DNA of 8,368 nucleotides from assembly GCA_003566215.1 (NCBI GenBank), contig PXEJ01000168.1, positions 1 to 8,368 of the forward strand. The letters are read 5' to 3'. How positions within the stretch are numbered: the stretch's first letter is position 1; each line of letters opens with the position of its first letter. The stretch comes from Cyanobacteria bacterium T3Sed10_376R1m (GTDB taxonomy: Bacteria > Cyanobacteriota > Cyanobacteriia > Cyanobacteriales > Cyanobacteriaceae). This document shows positions 6,821 through 8,368 of the stretch, one piece after another. Under the pieces are notes generated by a model. It was given only the letters and a program-made list of their open reading frames with translations. It did not search any database and was not told the origin of the DNA. The position numbers were made by a program, and so were the translations under genes.

Positions 6821-6863
6821 AGAGATGGGAGAGCAAAAATCAGCATAGTGAACTCTCATCTCT
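6821..6863. repeat. Inverted repeat between nrtC and nrtD
   Basis: AGAGATG (6821-6827) pairs with CATCTCT (6857-6863), and AGAG (6830-6833) with CTCT (6853-6856). This makes 11 bp with a two-base GG bulge and a 19-base loop. The stem is made almost entirely of purines on one arm and pyrimidines on the other. No T-tract follows, so it is not a standard terminator. It may protect or set processing of the operon mRNA between the two ATPase genes, which is inference. Confidence 0.5.
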
Positions 6864-6891
6864 TAACCAACACAATATTAGGTAAAGGAAA

Positions 6892-7887
6892 ATGCAAACC
6901 GTGACAAATACTCAAGCAGACTTATTAAGTAAAGATCAGGCTTTTTTAAATATCAGTGAGGTATCAAAGGTATATCCTACAGAAAACGGCGAATATGTTG
7001 TTTTAGATGGGGTTAATTTAAAGGTTAAAAAGGGAGAGTTTATCTGTGTCATTGGACACTCTGGCTGTGGTAAATCCACTCTTTTAAATATGGTAGCTGG
7101 GTTTCATGGTCCTTCTAAGGGAAATATTACCCTAGAAAATGAAGCTATCACAAAACCAGGACCCGATCGCATGATGGTTTTTCAAAACTATTCTCTGTTG
7201 CCTTGGAAAAGTGCCTATGAAAACGTATATCTAGCGGTTAATAATGTTTATGGTGATAAGTCAGAGTTAGAAAAAAAAGAAATTGTTAATCATCACCTAG
7301 AAATGGTGGGTTTAACTGAGTCGGCTTACAAAAAACCGGGGCAACTTTCTGGGGGTATGAAACAAAGAGTTGCGATCGCCAGAGCCTTGGCGATTAAACC
7401 CCAAGTATTGATTTTAGACGAGCCTTTTGGGGCCTTAGATGCCATTACCAAGGAGGAGTTACAAGAAGAATTATTAAAAATTTGGACAGACTATGGCTTA
7501 ACAGTCTTAATGATTACCCATGATATTGATGAAGCCTTGTTTTTAGCCGATCGCATTGTCATGATGACCAATGGCCCTAGTGCTAAAATTGGTGAAATCA
7601 TGAATTTACCCTTTGATCGTCCCCGTGTTAGGGAACGTGTTACAGAAGATCCCCGCTATTACGAGTTACGCAATGAAGCCATCGACTTTTTGTATAACCG
7701 TTATGCCCATTCTGAAGATCCTGCGGAGGAGGAAATGGAGGAAGAACCTGTTAACAATAAGGGTAAAATTTTAGGGGCGATCGGTGGAGTTATTTTAGCC
7801 GGTATTATTGGGGTAACACTATGGCAAACCTTCGCCAATAGACCAGCATCCACATCCCCTAACAATTCCATTGAGTCAGTTAATTAA
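6892..7887 (+). CDS. nrtD: NrtD, ATPase subunit of the nitrate/nitrite transporter, with a C-terminal membrane helix
   Basis: NrtD is the second ATP-hydrolysing subunit and forms a heterodimer with the NrtC ATPase domain beneath NrtB. All ABC motifs are present: Walker A GHSGCGKST (55-63), Q-loop Gln98, signature LSGGM (152-156), Walker B LILDEP with Glu177, and switch His210. The ATPase domain ends near residue 273. An acidic linker follows (about 275-286, DPAEEEMEEEP), then lysines 290 and 292, a hydrophobic helix at about 293-315 (ILGAIGGVILAGIIGVTLW), and a short polar tail to residue 331. Many NrtD proteins are about 275 residues, so this tail is an extension. Its charge pattern predicts the tail outside the membrane. 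I recall some longer NrtD proteins, so this may be a lineage trait. AAAGGA lies only two bases before the ATG, unusually close. It lies 83 bases after nrtC. Confidence 0.95.
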   Translation: MQTVTNTQADLLSKDQAFLNISEVSKVYPTENGEYVVLDGVNLKVKKGEFICVIGHSGCGKSTLLNMVAGFHGPSKGNITLENEAITKPGPDRMMVFQNYSLLPWKSAYENVYLAVNNVYGDKSELEKKEIVNHHLEMVGLTESAYKKPGQLSGGMKQRVAIARALAIKPQVLILDEPFGALDAITKEELQEELLKIWTDYGLTVLMITHDIDEALFLADRIVMMTNGPSAKIGEIMNLPFDRPRVRERVTEDPRYYELRNEAIDFLYNRYAHSEDPAEEEMEEEPVNNKGKILGAIGGVILAGIIGVTLWQTFANRPASTSPNNSIESVN

Positions 7888-7948
7888 TTTAATTACTGCC
7901 TAGCAAAGGTGACAAAACTCCCTAAAATTTTGATAAAAGTCCTATGTT
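7888..7948. other. Convergent spacer between nrtD and ppk2
   Basis: This 61-bp AT-rich gap separates two genes that face each other. No GC-rich stem with a T-tract is visible on either strand, so neither gene has an obvious intrinsic terminator here. The only symmetry is a weak A/T palindrome around the nrtD stop. Confidence 0.45.
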
Positions 7949-8368
7949 TTAATATTGTTGAGGAACAAAGTATTGTTCATTAAGAGGGGGTCTTACATAG
8001 TCTAAGGGAGCGCTTTTGCGCGGTGGTAATTCTAACGGCTCGGGAGTCATATCCACATAAGGTATTTTAGTTAATATATGACTGATGCAATTGAGCCTAG
8101 CTCGTTTTTTGTCATCAGCTTCCACCGTAAACCAAGGAGCTTGAGGAATGTTAGTATGGGCAAACATGGTATCTTTGGCAATGGAATATTCTGCCCAACG
8201 ATCACGGGACTCTAAGTCCATGGGACTAAGTTTCCAACGTCTGGCTGGATCTGTGGTTCGAGATTGAAAACGTCGCTCCTGTTCCTCATCACTCACTGAA
8301 AACCAGTATTTGAGCAAAATAATCCCAGACCTTACTAGCATCTGTTCAAATTGTGGGCAAGTTTTTAA
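7949..8368 (-). CDS. ppk2: Polyphosphate kinase 2 (PPK2 family, class I), C-terminal part, cut by the window edge
   Basis: The frame reads leftward from the right edge (8368) to TAA at 7951-7949, giving 139 codons with no start needed inside the window. The nine codons before the internal Met at 8341-8339 read LKTCPQFEQ, which continues the family pattern (PEFERMLVRSGI), so the gene extends past the edge. Visible family features are MLVRSGIILLKYWFSVSDEEQERRFQSR, the lid segment DPARRWKLSPMDLESRDRW, a Y-x4-KDTMF segment, and APWFTVEADDKKRARLNCISHIL. PPK2 enzymes transfer phosphate between polyphosphate and nucleotides in the cytoplasm, usually making ATP or GTP from the diphosphate. The P-loop and Walker B part lie outside the window, so completeness cannot be judged. 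It converges on nrtD and is unlikely to share its regulation. Confidence 0.93.
   Translation of the reverse strand, partial: LKTCPQFEQMLVRSGIILLKYWFSVSDEEQERRFQSRTTDPARRWKLSPMDLESRDRWAEYSIAKDTMFAHTNIPQAPWFTVEADDKKRARLNCISHILTKIPYVDMTPEPLELPPRKSAPLDYVRPPLNEQYFVPQQY

Noticed and set aside
2407..7887. Possible bicarbonate transporter (cmpABCD) instead of nrtABCD
   Set aside because: The lysine in HPEKA of NrtA (where CmpA has glutamate) and the NtcA promoter favour nitrate/nitrite.
7949..8341. A short complete gene starting at the internal Met (8341)
   Set aside because: The frame continues upstream to the edge with residues that match PPK2, so the gene is truncated by the window and does not start there.

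Overview
The window looks like chromosomal DNA from a cyanobacterium, probably a unicellular, AT-rich one of the Cyanobacterium/Geminocystis/Synechocystis type. Four things point that way: a complete nrtABCD nitrate/nitrite ABC transporter operon with the cyanobacterial fused NrtC (ATPase plus binding-protein domain), a textbook NtcA promoter in front of it, four copies of the HIP1 octamer GCGATCGC (3272-3279, 5249-5256, 5975-5982, 7372-7379), and a secreted caspase-like protein ending in the cyanobacterial DUF2808 domain. The assignment below genus group is inference.

Layout. Positions 1-485 (minus strand) hold the N-terminal 161 codons of a TnpB protein of the IS200/IS605 (IS1341-type) group, cut by the left edge. 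Its upstream side (486-760) has a candidate promoter and a long imperfect palindrome at 578-652 that is probably the element's left end. Next comes an exported orthocaspase-DUF2808 fusion (761-2233). The 173-bp gap after it carries the nrt promoter: NtcA box at 2321-2334 and a -10 hexamer 22 bp downstream.

The nrt operon runs left to right: nrtA (2407-3708, Tat-type lipoprotein that binds the anion), nrtB (3800-4636, permease), nrtC (4808-6808, ATPase fused to an NrtA-like domain) and nrtD (6892-7887, second ATPase, with an unusual C-terminal membrane helix). The genes do not overlap; gaps are 91, 171 and 83 bp. An inverted repeat sits between nrtC and nrtD. A 12-mer and an A/G-rich block are shared by the nrtA and nrtD leaders, in swapped order. 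Facing the operon at the right edge is the C-terminal part of a class I polyphosphate kinase 2 gene (7949-8368, minus strand), cut by the edge.

How the genes work together. NrtA captures nitrate or nitrite at the outer face of the plasma membrane. NrtB forms the channel, and NrtC and NrtD power it; the NrtC binding-like domain is the known place where ammonium inhibition acts. NtcA would switch the operon on under nitrogen limitation. nirA and narB, which flank nrt genes in many cyanobacteria, are absent here, so nitrate reduction must be encoded elsewhere. The caspase, tnpB and ppk2 genes have no evident functional link to nitrate uptake. I see no CRISPR array, tRNA or rRNA. The novelty candidates are modest: the caspase-DUF2808 architecture, the NrtD tail helix, the palindrome upstream of tnpB, and the nrtC/nrtD repeat and identity features.
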